Under the pieces are notes generated by a model that saw only the letters and a program-made list of their open reading frames with translations, made no database searches and was not told the DNA's origin. Shown here one piece after another: positions 7,438-16,386 of a DNA stretch of 54,632 nt. Both the position numbers and the translations under genes were made by a program. The stretch's first letter is position 1; the number at the start of each line of letters is the position of its first letter. This DNA comes from Pseudomonas morbosilactucae. GTDB taxonomy: Bacteria > Pseudomonadota > Gammaproteobacteria > Pseudomonadales > Pseudomonadaceae. The DNA is taken from assembly GCF_023241715.1 (NCBI RefSeq), contig NZ_JALQCW010000108.1, positions 1 to 54,632 of the forward strand. The letters run 5' to 3'.

Positions 7438-7809
7438 TCAAAATGGCTGATCAGGCCACTCAACCATTGAAGGGTATCCAGGCTGCCCGACCACCCGATT
7501 GACGGCCACCCGGTATTGTTTCCAGAGCTTTAACTTGGACACATCTTCGGGTGTTGCATCATCAAGATCTACAGCGTCTTGCAACGGGGCAATTCTAGTT
7601 GCCGCAATCAGCAAGAGTTCGTCGCGCTGCTTATTTGCGGCAACGATAAAATCTTCTTCTGTTTTTGGCTTATCCACTGGTGATGGTGGCGGTCCGTCAG
7701 CCAGACTGCGAAAGGTTTCACCATCCATTACGCCTTCAACGCCATCGACTGCGCGGAAGTTCATAACGAGATCCGTACCCGGCCAGCATGCAATAGCGTA
7801 ACCACTCAT
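7438..7809 (-). CDS. Tail fibre assembly chaperone-like protein
   Basis: A 123-residue protein starting MSGYAIACWPG at 7809; its ATG overlaps the stop of the fibre gene (ATGA). Its place directly after the fibre gene, its small size, and a C-terminal part containing a KLKLWKQYRVAVNRV helix followed by GYPSMVEWPDQPF are typical of Tfa-type fibre assembly proteins, which fold the fibre tip. Sequence recognition is moderate; position is the stronger argument. Confidence 0.65.
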   Translation of the reverse strand: MSGYAIACWPGTDLVMNFRAVDGVEGVMDGETFRSLADGPPPSPVDKPKTEEDFIVAANKQRDELLLIAATRIAPLQDAVDLDDATPEDVSKLKLWKQYRVAVNRVVGQPGYPSMVEWPDQPF

Positions 7810-9089
7810 AACGAATCCTCCCAGCCAAAGCATGCAATCATTGCGTTGCTTCCTGAGTTACTGGCGTAATAAATATTAGAGTTCTCTAGAATCATTTCAG
7901 AGATCCCGCTACCTTGCGATCCATTCTCCAGAACTGGTGGGGGATTGGTTGTTGATTGGTATCCTCCATAGCTGTTGTTAGGCGCAACGATAAGTTGTGT
8001 CCCAGATCCACCACCGCCACAAAAAACACCAATTATTCGCTTGGCTGTTGTTGGCACAAAACCAGCAACAGAGACAGGTGACCACGTCGGCGTTGATGTT
8101 GACCCAGCAGATCCCTGCGCCATAATCGGCAGTGTTGGAACGTTTGTTCCTGACGAAACCTTGTATTGAAACCTAGAATCTACCTGTGTCCCACCTAACA
8201 GAAACTTACTTGCGGTAGCGTCTGTACGAACCCATCCGACCCTTGCCTTATGCGTGTAGCCCGCAGGCATTGATGGAGCGGTATCGCTAAGCGAAAACAA
8301 TCCCGATACGGTAGCGCCGTTCCAGATAACCCACACACTGTACCAAGTACTTATCGAAGAAACCCCGGCGTCTAGTCCATTCGCCCCGGAGGACGAAATA
8401 CTAGGGCTAATCGAAACTGAAAGCAGCGTCTTATAATTACCTGCTGCGCTTTTCACGACAACTTCATCCATAGAATACGAAGCTATCGTATTTGTTCCAG
8501 AAATTACGCCGAGAAGATTTTTAGAGTTTCCTTGAATTCCTACCAAGTTAGATGCTTGAGGTGGAAGCGGGTCAAGAACTACAAAGTCCACACCGTCGTA
8601 AACAACATCTGATACCTGGCCAGAAGAAAATATTGCAGCAACCTTTGCTCCCGTAGAGTCGTATTGCTTGAGAGACTTTGCTCCTTTTGCAGATACGTTT
8701 AAAGTTGGATTCAGGCCTGAAGCCACGCTGAATTTTACGCTGAAACGCTGGCTTTCAGAGTACCCTGAAATTTCTGGCGTCGGCGCTAGCGTAAGGGCGG
8801 TTGAAGTCCCTCCAGTTTGAAAGGCGACTCCAGCTTGACCCTGCTGCAAGTTAAGCAAAGCGTTGAAAAATTGAGATGCGCCAACTCTATCCACATCGCC
8901 ATTAGCATCCAGTCCTGCAGCCGATAGAAGAGACTGGAAAAAACCCTCCTTGTCGTTTGCCCAGTCCTGCTCTAGGTAAGAGCCATCCTTCGCTGCAGGC
9001 GCAGTTCTGTTTTTGAAAGATCCCAGAGGGTAGCCGACCGATGGGTTGTTCATGCGGCCTGGGTAGCGTTCGTTAAGCTTTAGCGACAT
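7806..9089 (-). CDS. Tail fibre protein
   Basis: A 427-residue protein: a short N-terminal attachment part (residues 1-90, RYPGRMNNPSVGYPLGSFKN), a Ser/Thr/Gly/Asn-rich beta-structured shaft, and a distal part ending GSNAMIACFGWEDSL. It follows the baseplate genes and precedes the assembly chaperone, so it should be the receptor-binding fibre. Its base composition is visibly poorer in G+C than the neighbouring structural genes, as expected for a horizontally exchanged host-range determinant. It has no resemblance to the DGR variable repeat. Confidence 0.75.
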   Translation of the reverse strand: MSLKLNERYPGRMNNPSVGYPLGSFKNRTAPAAKDGSYLEQDWANDKEGFFQSLLSAAGLDANGDVDRVGASQFFNALLNLQQGQAGVAFQTGGTSTALTLAPTPEISGYSESQRFSVKFSVASGLNPTLNVSAKGAKSLKQYDSTGAKVAAIFSSGQVSDVVYDGVDFVVLDPLPPQASNLVGIQGNSKNLLGVISGTNTIASYSMDEVVVKSAAGNYKTLLSVSISPSISSSGANGLDAGVSSISTWYSVWVIWNGATVSGLFSLSDTAPSMPAGYTHKARVGWVRTDATASKFLLGGTQVDSRFQYKVSSGTNVPTLPIMAQGSAGSTSTPTWSPVSVAGFVPTTAKRIIGVFCGGGGSGTQLIVAPNNSYGGYQSTTNPPPVLENGSQGSGISEMILENSNIYYASNSGSNAMIACFGWEDSL

Positions 9090-9090
9090 A

Positions 9091-9732
9091 TTAATCCCCT
9101 ATATATCCTACAAATTCTGCGTCTTCGTCACCAAATTCAGCGTCCGCATCGCCGAATTCGACCATGTCGAACCCCTCAAGGAATCCGTTAAATCTCACTG
9201 CCTGAGGCTTTGGCACAAGTCCCGCATTGAGTAGTGCAAACCTTTCAAGATTGGTGATCTGCCCATAAAACTCGATACTGAACGACATGTCCTCGCCGTC
9301 AGTGACTCGCAGAACATTTGCCTTTGGGAGCAGGAAGTTCATGCCGTCGAGGATGTTTTCTATGGTGGCGTCGCCATTGTTCTTAACGATCTTGGCCTTA
9401 ATGACCAGGCGGTAGAGGTCGTCGGATAGCTGGCCGTCCTGGTCGATAGTCAGTGCGCTGAACATGGCCTCGTCGTCACCAAACTCATCGCCGTCCGTCA
9501 GATCGAAGAGGCCAGGATTCATTGGCATCGCCCCCACAAAACTGCGTGGCGCCACGACGATCCGCCCAATGACGTTTAACTGCTCGCCAACTGCGGTATC
9601 GATGTCGTAGCTCTTGCGCACCGCCTGAGCTGCCGCCTCAATGCTGCCGCCAAACGCTCTGGCGATTGCGTACCATGCCACGGCCTTCGGCTTGTCTCGG
9701 TACTGCGCGTAAATACGGTCTGGGATGTTCAT
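9091..9732 (-). CDS. Baseplate protein, DUF2612-like
   Basis: A 213-residue protein beginning MNIPDRIYAQYRDKPKAVAW, the start being fixed by overlap with the stop of the gpJ-like gene. It contains the typical GEQLNVIGRIVVAPR segment of DUF2612 baseplate proteins, which sit between gpJ and the fibre in several myoviruses and correspond by position to P2 gpI. The C-terminus is strikingly acidic with repeated FGD (EFGDADAEFGDEDAEF), possibly metal-binding. It probably links fibre to baseplate. Confidence 0.7.
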   Translation of the reverse strand: MNIPDRIYAQYRDKPKAVAWYAIARAFGGSIEAAAQAVRKSYDIDTAVGEQLNVIGRIVVAPRSFVGAMPMNPGLFDLTDGDEFGDDEAMFSALTIDQDGQLSDDLYRLVIKAKIVKNNGDATIENILDGMNFLLPKANVLRVTDGEDMSFSIEFYGQITNLERFALLNAGLVPKPQAVRFNGFLEGFDMVEFGDADAEFGDEDAEFVGYIGD

Positions 9733-10952
9733 CACGTGATCACTACGGTGATGTTGCTCTCCGTCCACCTGGACATCTGGTTGTAGGCGATGGAGACGTT
9801 GGTCTGTCCGCCGTTGAGGCTGGATGATGGCAGGTCAACATAGCTATCCCCGTATGCCCCGATGACCTTGTTTACTGGCGTGAAGATCGTGCTGAACGGA
9901 ACCGTCTCACCGATATCGAAACCGTCAATCTTGAAACCTACATCCGCGGGGATCAGGTCGCCGGCGGCGTATTCCATCATCGCCTCCTTAATTAGCTGAT
10001 CAGCGTTGGGTGGAAGCGTGCCGTCATTGACGACATGGATTACCGGGATCATGTCCACGTATATAGGTCGACTTGCCCGGATCAGCTTCTTGTTGGTTGG
10101 ATATTTAGGCGACGTGACATCGACCTCGAACGGCGTTCCTGGTTGGTACAGCGTTGCTCCAGGGTTCTTCTTGAGGTAAATCGCCATAGCCACATCATCG
10201 TCGGTGCCCCCATCGATAATTGGCGCGATGGAGTGCCTTGGGAGCCCGTACGGATTATCCGCAGACACGGCGCTGCTGTCGGTGTCGTTCTCGTAAACCT
10301 TAACCCGGCGCACGCCGTCGACGCTGAACAACTCTCCGATCATTGAGTCGGTCTGGTTGTTTCCTGGGCGCCCTACTGCCGTTGCACGAGTCACACGCAA
10401 CTGTTCGTCGCGCTGACCGTCAGAGCCGGGGGTTGCTGGAGCAGAGTTAGTCACACTGGAGAGGCCAGCCACCACATCCACGATGCGGGTGATAGTGCCG
10501 GCGTCCGCCTGGGTTGGCCCGACGACTGTGCAAGTCGCGTTGACTGTCGCCGACCCCAGTGAGTCGGCTGTAACAGTCTGGTCCGTGGCCCAGCGGCTGC
10601 CGGTGGTGATCGACTCAAATCGGTTTCCAGCCGGAATAACGGTGCCCGGCGTTGCGATTAGCGTAAGTGGGGTGTTGGATCGCGAACCGCCCGAGCGGAT
10701 GGTGCCTGTCAGCGAGCAAACGATGTCCAGGTCGTTACCCTTGGCCTTGTTCGGATCTTTTGAGTTGTAGGCCTGCTGCAGCGTCTCGTCGAGCGCGTAG
10801 AATATCTCGGAGTCGTGCGCCATCTTCAGCCCGTCGGGCGTGGATGGATCCAGGTTCCATAGCGGATCAATGTCCAGGTAGAACTGACGCTCTTGGGCAA
10901 ACCACTCGTTTTGCGTCTGCAGCACGTAGCCAGTCGAAGTCAGGCTAGCCAT
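9732..10952 (-). CDS. Baseplate wedge protein J-like (gp47 family)
   Basis: A 406-residue protein of the baseplate J / gp47 family: an N-terminal STGYVLQTQNEWFAQERQFY helix, GTVIPAGNRFES and GSDGQRDEQLRVTRATAVGRPGNN in the middle, and VRRVKVYEN followed by a C-terminal domain. The middle motifs are those by which the family is recognised. It forms the wedge around the hub in contractile tails. It overlaps its neighbours by a few bases on both sides. Confidence 0.88.
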   Translation of the reverse strand: MASLTSTGYVLQTQNEWFAQERQFYLDIDPLWNLDPSTPDGLKMAHDSEIFYALDETLQQAYNSKDPNKAKGNDLDIVCSLTGTIRSGGSRSNTPLTLIATPGTVIPAGNRFESITTGSRWATDQTVTADSLGSATVNATCTVVGPTQADAGTITRIVDVVAGLSSVTNSAPATPGSDGQRDEQLRVTRATAVGRPGNNQTDSMIGELFSVDGVRRVKVYENDTDSSAVSADNPYGLPRHSIAPIIDGGTDDDVAMAIYLKKNPGATLYQPGTPFEVDVTSPKYPTNKKLIRASRPIYVDMIPVIHVVNDGTLPPNADQLIKEAMMEYAAGDLIPADVGFKIDGFDIGETVPFSTIFTPVNKVIGAYGDSYVDLPSSSLNGGQTNVSIAYNQMSRWTESNITVVIT

Positions 10953-11295
10953 TCAGTGTTACCTCTTCCAGGCCGAACTCAGTGAGGATTCCCGCGGTTA
11001 CGCTGTAGGCGCGGTTATTGATGTTGAAGTCAGCAGAGAAGCTGGCGAGCCTGATCACGCCAGGCGTATTGGCGATTCGCGCCCTGAGCGCCGCCTCCGC
11101 GGTGGAAAGGCTGGTGAACTTGCCCAGGATCTGCTCGTACCACGGCGTGCCGTCGGTGATGTCGCGAAAGTACTCTCCCAAGAACAGGCGAAGCCTGGTA
11201 AGCACTGTCTGCGCTACTTCCGACTGCCCCGTGATGAACTGCTGCCCTTGAGTCACAATGTCGCCTGTTTCATCGTCCAGCCTGCGTACGGTCAT
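10945..11295 (-). CDS. Baseplate protein, gp25/W-like
   Basis: A 116-residue protein placed immediately before the gpJ-like gene. EVAQTVLTRLRLFLGEYFRDITDGTPW and the following ARIANTPGV segment match small gp25/W-like or DUF2634-like wedge proteins that start sheath polymerisation. Size and order fit. I cannot separate these two related families by eye. Confidence 0.65.
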   Translation of the reverse strand: MTVRRLDDETGDIVTQGQQFITGQSEVAQTVLTRLRLFLGEYFRDITDGTPWYEQILGKFTSLSTAEAALRARIANTPGVIRLASFSADFNINNRAYSVTAGILTEFGLEEVTLNG

Positions 11296-11999
11296 GGAAC
11301 TGGAACTCCGCTAGTCCCGGAGCCCGGGGTTACACCGCTATGGCGATGCGCGTTGAGGTTTGTGCCGGCGGCGGTGATGACGTTTCCGTCCGGCGTGATC
11401 TTCAACCCGTTAATCAAAAAGGTGCCGTCGGCCTGCAACTGAAAGCTGCCTGCGCCGTTCTGCATAAGGGTGGTTCCGTCGGCCAGTACGTTGAATCTGG
11501 CAACACCGTTATCCATGCAGATGCTGTTGTCGTTCTTCAGCCACACGAACTGGGTGCCGGCCCGGTTGCGCATCCGCACACCATTGTTCTGGAAGTCCGG
11601 CAGGACATTAGGTTTCGATCTGAAGCCGGGCAGGAACATGGCGTCCTGCATGTTATGGAATCGCCCGATAGGGTTAGCCGCCACCCCACCGCTCTGCACC
11701 CAACCATCAATGCAGCGCTGCGAGAACAGGATGTCGCCCTCACAACCTGAGTCGATCTGGTACTCGATGCAGTAGTCTCCGCCTGGGAAATAGACGGGAG
11801 TCTCAATAATTGGCTTGAGTGTGAATTCCGCGTCGTTGATGTCTACCCTGACGATGCCAACCTGAACTTGTGCCATTTGAGTGGCAGGGTTGAACGTCAA
11901 GATATTTCCGGGAACTGATGTGCAAACCCCTTTCATCAGCTCTCTGAACGCGTACCGGATCAGCCTTGCCTGCTTTGCTCGGCCTTCTAACTCAATCAT
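11292..11999 (-). CDS. Gp138-type baseplate spike protein
   Basis: A 235-residue protein with an N-terminal OB-like domain (NILTFNPATQMAQVQVGI, about residues 30-110) typical of Gp138/gpV spikes, then a repetitive beta part and a C-terminal tip containing HRHSG. The HxH arrangement at the very tip is the iron-binding apex of membrane-piercing spikes. It sits after the hub and moron genes and before the wedge genes. Confidence 0.8.
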   Translation of the reverse strand: MIELEGRAKQARLIRYAFRELMKGVCTSVPGNILTFNPATQMAQVQVGIVRVDINDAEFTLKPIIETPVYFPGGDYCIEYQIDSGCEGDILFSQRCIDGWVQSGGVAANPIGRFHNMQDAMFLPGFRSKPNVLPDFQNNGVRMRNRAGTQFVWLKNDNSICMDNGVARFNVLADGTTLMQNGAGSFQLQADGTFLINGLKITPDGNVITAAGTNLNAHRHSGVTPGSGTSGVPVP

Positions 12000-12026
12000 T
12001 TGCTGCTCCGGAAATTATCGTGGGCA

Positions 12027-12052
12027 ATAAAAAACCCGCCGAAGCGGGCCTG
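12027..12052 (-). terminator. Rho-independent terminator after the moron
   Basis: On the minus strand, GGCCCGC-TTCG-GCGGG is followed by TTTTTT. It lies inside the tail operon, directly after the secreted hypothetical gene at 12079-12486 and before the spike gene. Confidence 0.75.
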
Positions 12053-12078
12053 CTCATATTTCTGATACGGATCCTGAT

Positions 12079-12486
12079 TTATCTAGCGCTGCCGAACCCA
12101 TCAGTTAGCACGCCTTTTTGTTTGTACTGGCGGTTGATCAAGCCGCCAATCTTGGCATCAACCTGCCGCAAGGTGGACATCATCCCTTTTGTGGGGCCGC
12201 CGTTCAGCGACTTGCATCCAGACCGCGCCAGATAAAGGTCATGCTCTCGAATCGACACTGACATGGCGTTGTATATTTCCATGTTCTTCGATCTTAGAGC
12301 GTGCGTAACAGACCCGGCTCCATATGAAGGATCATTGGCCACATTCACAACGCCTGAGCCAGCCTTTATCGCGACATCGACATAATTGTACATCTGTCGT
12401 CCGTCGCACTGCCTCTCCTCAACAGCCAGCGTGACGGTAGGAAAGATCGCTGATAAAGCTAAGACAATCAGATTTTTCTTTAACAT
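12079..12486 (-). CDS. Secreted hypothetical protein, candidate moron in the tail operon
   Basis: A 135-residue protein with a clear signal peptide (MLKKNLIVLALSAIFPTVTLAV) and two cysteines in the mature part. It has no tail-protein features and no family that I recognise. It lies between hub and spike genes, is A+T-richer than they are, has about 70 bases of non-coding DNA before it and its own terminator after it. This is the classic moron layout, so it may be expressed in the lysogen and act in the periplasm, for example in superinfection exclusion or virulence. Function is not inferable from sequence. Confidence 0.65.
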   Translation of the reverse strand: MLKKNLIVLALSAIFPTVTLAVEERQCDGRQMYNYVDVAIKAGSGVVNVANDPSYGAGSVTHALRSKNMEIYNAMSVSIREHDLYLARSGCKSLNGGPTKGMMSTLRQVDAKIGGLINRQYKQKGVLTDGFGSAR

Positions 12487-12558
12487 TTAAGGGGCCCGGC
12501 GATACGTCGAATATTTCCCTGGAATGTAGCAGATCACCAAAAAAAAACCGCGTATCCA

Positions 12559-13974
12559 TCACCGTACGAACTGCTGCCCGCGCATGTATGAGGAGTTTGC
12601 AGAGGCCACGGCCTCCCCCCGGGTGATGACGCCATTACGGTTCACATCAAGGCCAGAGTTGGCCGCGTACTCACGCTGGTATGGGCCGTTATCGCGCTCC
12701 CACATCACGTACGAGTCTGGTCGCCCTACTGCTGCCGGCCACAGCACTGCCAGGTATGCATCACCCAGATTACGAATTCGACCTGAGTAGGGCTTGTAGT
12801 AAGACTCAACATAATCGAGCTGCTGCACCGCACTCATGCGCGCAAGCTGCGCGGTAGATGTTCCAAGGCTTCGTGCTGACGACTCCAGAAACTGAATGAG
12901 GCCAGTAGCGGTACTGCCCGGATTGCGCGCCGCCGGGCTGAAGGTGTAGCCAGTCTCGAATCCCATAACAGCCATGAGCCAGTTAGGGTCTGTTGATAAG
13001 CGGCCGGCGATCTCACGAACCTTTACGCGGAACGCCTGATCCACCCTCGCCCCCCATACCAACTTGCCGTTTTGCGGGGTTGCGGTCTCGGCTGCTGGGG
13101 GCGTAGTTCCGGCTCTAAGCCCGTCAATTTCGGTTCTCCACAGGTCACTGTGAGAGTCACCTGAGTGCTTCATTGCGAAGATGTTGTATTCGCCATTGGC
13201 AGTTGCGTCGCCGCTGAGTTCGGAAATAAACAAGTTACCAGTATTGAACGCGGCGAACTCGCTCTCAACGTTGATTTTCCCGTTGATACGCAAGGCTGGG
13301 TTGAGTTGCACAGCGACAAACACGCCAAGTCCGTCTGGGCCCCTGGAAACCTCGGGGATGCCGATCATCCCGCTGAACTGATCAACCTTTACCATTGTTG
13401 AGGTCCTGGGCATGTTCGGCTTAGTGACTACGATACGGCCGCGGTCCTGCATCCATTCGAATTTGTAGGCGTATGCCAGGTCAGTCATGGCCGACGGAAT
13501 ATCTCCGTCAACCACCAAGCCAGATGACAGAGGCTTGGCATCAGCAAATTGAGCGTTGTCGATATCGATCGGTAGCGGCCAAGCGGCGGCCAAGGCCCGG
13601 ATCACTTCCTCGACCCTTGTACCAACTCCGAATGAAAGCTGTGCTGAAGCACGGTCAACCGCCGGCTGACCTGATCTGCAGACCAGCCTGGAGATTATCT
13701 CAGGCTGGACAGGCTCCCGCTCACGCAGCGAGTTGGTTACATATCCAGTGAACACTGCATCAATGTTATCGCTGTATCCGGCCCGCAAGACGATGCTTGC
13801 CCCTTGGGGGATTCTTGAGCCTTTGCCCTGGTTGTAGATGCGAATATCAGCAAAAGAAATAGCATCACCTGGCGAGATATCGACGCTGAATTGGATTCGA
13901 AATTGGCGGCGCCCCGTCTGAAGCTCTATGTACGGCTGGCCGTTGATGTCGATCGACCAAACTTGCTCTCTCAT
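12559..13974 (-). CDS. Baseplate hub protein fused to a lytic transglycosylase domain
   Basis: A 471-residue protein. Residues 1 to about 300 resemble tail hub proteins (gpD/gp44 type: an N-terminal barrel, then VVDGDIPSAMTDLAYAYKFEW). Residues from about 310 form an SLT/lysozyme-like domain: the catalytic Glu lies in MAVMGFETGYTFSPAARNP, followed by GSTATGLIQFLESSARSLG and a late helix. The C-terminus (VNRNGVITRGEA) looks like a small EF-like loop. The enzyme domain should open peptidoglycan locally during DNA injection. Confidence 0.82.
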   Translation of the reverse strand: MREQVWSIDINGQPYIELQTGRRQFRIQFSVDISPGDAISFADIRIYNQGKGSRIPQGASIVLRAGYSDNIDAVFTGYVTNSLREREPVQPEIISRLVCRSGQPAVDRASAQLSFGVGTRVEEVIRALAAAWPLPIDIDNAQFADAKPLSSGLVVDGDIPSAMTDLAYAYKFEWMQDRGRIVVTKPNMPRTSTMVKVDQFSGMIGIPEVSRGPDGLGVFVAVQLNPALRINGKINVESEFAAFNTGNLFISELSGDATANGEYNIFAMKHSGDSHSDLWRTEIDGLRAGTTPPAAETATPQNGKLVWGARVDQAFRVKVREIAGRLSTDPNWLMAVMGFETGYTFSPAARNPGSTATGLIQFLESSARSLGTSTAQLARMSAVQQLDYVESYYKPYSGRIRNLGDAYLAVLWPAAVGRPDSYVMWERDNGPYQREYAANSGLDVNRNGVITRGEAVASANSSYMRGQQFVR

Positions 13975-14279
13975 GTTTCCACCAGTGGGGGTATCCAGAC
14001 GAGGAAGTTATCAATGCCGAGGTTATCCAGGGTCACATCCTTTCCGGCGAAAACCATCTGACCGATACCAGTTCGGTAGCTTTGGATGATGTCGCTGCCA
14101 GGCTCAAGCATTGCGCCGGATACGATGCGGCTACCATCGCGCAGCAGGTTCATGGTCCAGGCTGGTGAGTCCAGGTAGGAGATAAAGTCGATTTCAAAGT
14201 CAATCAAGTTCTCGCCGAGCTGCACCCCAAACCGCTGGTGGGCGTTGGCGGATCCGGCTCGCAGTGGGATTGTGTTCAT
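13971..14279 (-). CDS. Baseplate plug-like protein
   Basis: A 102-residue protein rich in beta-strand patterns (MNTIPLRAGSANAHQRFGVQLG, FEIDFISYLDSPAWTMNLL), overlapping both neighbours by a few bases or less. Small proteins of this type, between the hub and the larger baseplate protein, are annotated as baseplate plug in similar myoviruses. No catalytic features. Confidence 0.55.
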   Translation of the reverse strand: MNTIPLRAGSANAHQRFGVQLGENLIDFEIDFISYLDSPAWTMNLLRDGSRIVSGAMLEPGSDIIQSYRTGIGQMVFAGKDVTLDNLGIDNFLVWIPPLVET

Positions 14280-14935
14280 CAGACCACTCCGTCAAGAATT
14301 CCATTGACTGCATTCGACACGCTATCGGATGCCTCTTTGGCAATCTCCTGACCGCGACTTATCGCTCGGGATAACGCAGATTTTGAAGGGTCGCCATCAC
14401 GTAGCTGGTCTGGCACACATTGAAGAGCACGCTGGATACGGTCCAATTCAATAACCTCTTGAAGCTCAACAACGAACTCCAAACCACCTTCATTGCGTGG
14501 CTCCTTGGTGCGGGATAGGCGCGTAATCGCCATATTCCGAAGCAGAATGTCGCCAGCATCGATATCGAACGGATCAGCGTGCTGCATCAGCACAATTAGG
14601 AAATCCAATGTGCTACTAGCCCGAGTCTCGTCGCTACCGGCCAGCCAGCCAGCAGATAAGCCAGCCACCGTAGATACGATGGGGTTGTCGGTCAGGTTGG
14701 AAAGCGCGCCGCCGAGGAAGTCTGTCAGCTGAACCTTGACCGGGTTGTTGCTGATTGCGCCGGTCATTGTCCATTTGAATGGGTTCAGAATGCGATGGCC
14801 TGAAATCCTCACGCCCGACTCAATCGGGAATGAAGTGATCGTAACCGTGGCCTCGAACGTATCTTCCAGAACCGCATCGAATGAATAGCCTGCGATGGTT
14901 GGCGCCTGGCGCGTGAAGATGTTGATAATGCTCAC
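14279..14935 (-). CDS. Baseplate/tail protein, Dit-like candidate
   Basis: A 218-residue protein beginning MSIINIFTRQAPTIAGYSFDAVLEDTF. The first half is beta-rich, with a DPFDIDAGDILLRNMAITRL segment that defines a family of conserved phage baseplate proteins; the C-terminal 45 residues are helical. It lies between the tape measure and hub genes, where distal tail or hub adaptor proteins are encoded. No closer assignment is possible. Confidence 0.5.
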   Translation of the reverse strand: MSIINIFTRQAPTIAGYSFDAVLEDTFEATVTITSFPIESGVRISGHRILNPFKWTMTGAISNNPVKVQLTDFLGGALSNLTDNPIVSTVAGLSAGWLAGSDETRASSTLDFLIVLMQHADPFDIDAGDILLRNMAITRLSRTKEPRNEGGLEFVVELQEVIELDRIQRALQCVPDQLRDGDPSKSALSRAISRGQEIAKEASDSVSNAVNGILDGVV

Positions 14936-14937
14936 GG

Positions 14938-16230
14938 CTATCGCTCCGTCGTCGTTTTAAGATCCCCTAGGGTTTCGTAGTTTTGACGCTCGTTGACCTG
15001 CATGATTTTGGCTTCCAAGGCCTGCCCATCAATCTGGATCGTGGCGTTAAGACTGCTTTCAAGCTTGATTGGGGCTCGACTTAGCGCGCCAGCCAAAGCC
15101 TCTGCACTGGCCTGCCTTTCTTCATCGGCATTCGAACCACTTGCTGGCGGCATTGCGTCAGAAGCCGATCTGCTACCGAATATGAGTTCCATGGGACTCT
15201 GGATTCTCTCAAGGCCAGTTACCCCCTTGAGCCAATCATCGAAACCGCGAGAGGCGTCCCCATAGCCTGGTACGTACTTGTCCAGGGATCGGTTTAGAAC
15301 GTTTGCCCCAATTGCTCCGCCGGTAACAGCAACCCCTGCAGTTCCGCCCTTGCTCACTGCCCCGCCAATAGTGTTCAGCCCTAGCTTTGCAGCCGTGGCG
15401 CCGACGATTGCAGCGGTAGCTGAAACACCAAGAGCGCCAGTTGCGCCGGCGTTATCAGCAGCGTAATCAATCACCTCTCCAATCTCCCCCCTGTGATCCT
15501 TGAGGAAGTTGTTCACGGCATTGCCCGCGCCGATCAGGCTTGGCAGAAACTTCTCTGCAAGCTCGTTCTTGACGCCTTCAATGATGAGGCTGAACTCAGC
15601 GGAGTTCTCCGCCAGCTTTCTTGCATTTTCAGTGAGCTGATCGACAGAACCAGTCAGGCCACTGGCCCGCTTCATCGTCTCATCAAGTTGATCAACGCCG
15701 CCGGCCAGCGAGCGGAATACCCCGTCAGAAAGCCCGAGGGAGTTTTGGACAACTGACCGCTGCCCCTCATCCAAGTTGGGGATCATGTTGGCAAGCGCCC
15801 GCATGAACTCTTCGCCGGTTTGCGTCTCGTAGAGCGAGCTAACATCGAGCCCGGCCATTGCCAGATCATTGATTGGCCCGGCGTCTCCCTTGAGGCGGAG
15901 ATTGTTCTGGATCTCTTCGAAGCGCTGCAGGGTGTCTACAGCATCTGCTGCGTCCCCGCCCATCAGCTTTATGGCGTTACCGTAGTTGTAAACAGCGGCC
16001 TGAGAGGTGCGCAGGTTCTGCGTGGACATGGCCAGCTTGTCTACGCGATCAGCCACACCAACAATGGCGCTTGCACCAGCGCCGAAAGCGCCCACGAGAG
16101 CCGCGGAGATTCCAAGGGCATTGGACTTGATTCCGTTCAGGCTGGCATTGATCTTCCTGTCGCCGACTTCCAGGGCCTTGGTGTCATATCCGATGCCGAT
16201 CAGGAATGACTTCAGTACTTTGCTAGCCAT
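14938..16230 (-). CDS. Short tail tape measure protein
   Basis: A 430-residue protein, mostly helical, with Ala/Gly-rich hydrophobic stretches (near residues 40-58 and 265-300, GATGALGVSATAAIVGATAA). These features and its place after the tail chaperone mark a tape measure protein, which sets tail length and reaches into the membrane. At 430 residues it predicts an unusually short contractile tail. Its first bases overlap the 50-residue frame upstream. Confidence 0.75.
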   Translation of the reverse strand: MASKVLKSFLIGIGYDTKALEVGDRKINASLNGIKSNALGISAALVGAFGAGASAIVGVADRVDKLAMSTQNLRTSQAAVYNYGNAIKLMGGDAADAVDTLQRFEEIQNNLRLKGDAGPINDLAMAGLDVSSLYETQTGEEFMRALANMIPNLDEGQRSVVQNSLGLSDGVFRSLAGGVDQLDETMKRASGLTGSVDQLTENARKLAENSAEFSLIIEGVKNELAEKFLPSLIGAGNAVNNFLKDHRGEIGEVIDYAADNAGATGALGVSATAAIVGATAAKLGLNTIGGAVSKGGTAGVAVTGGAIGANVLNRSLDKYVPGYGDASRGFDDWLKGVTGLERIQSPMELIFGSRSASDAMPPASGSNADEERQASAEALAGALSRAPIKLESSLNATIQIDGQALEAKIMQVNERQNYETLGDLKTTTER

Positions 16231-16375
16231 TCTTCGCAGCCTCGTATTGATCCCACAGTTCGTCCATGGCCTGGTTAAAGCGCTCGACGCTGGCTAGGGA
16301 GTGGGTTCCGTCTTCAAGTTGCGCCCAGGTGCATAGCGGCGGGCACACGCCAACAATCCCGACACAGGGGCGCAT
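16223..16375 (-). CDS. 50-residue frame between tail chaperone and tape measure
   Basis: An ATG at 16375 opens a 50-residue frame (MRPCVGIVGVCPPLCTWAQL...YEAAKNG) ending at TAG 16225-16223, overlapping the tape measure start by 8 bases. It lies in the -1 frame relative to the chaperone gene, and that frame stays open upstream into the chaperone coding region (GAVNWFLMRP). This matches the G/GT pattern in which a chaperone is extended by -1 frameshifting. I see no convincing slippery heptamer, so separate translation is equally possible. Confidence 0.55.
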   Translation of the reverse strand: MRPCVGIVGVCPPLCTWAQLEDGTHSLASVERFNQAMDELWDQYEAAKNG

Positions 16376-16386
16376 CAGGAACCAAT

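Noticed and set aside
7806..9089. Tail fibre as a DGR target
   Set aside because: The fibre C-terminus shows no similarity to TR at nucleotide level, lacks the ELLVRPVRR end and is on the other strand far from the retroelement.
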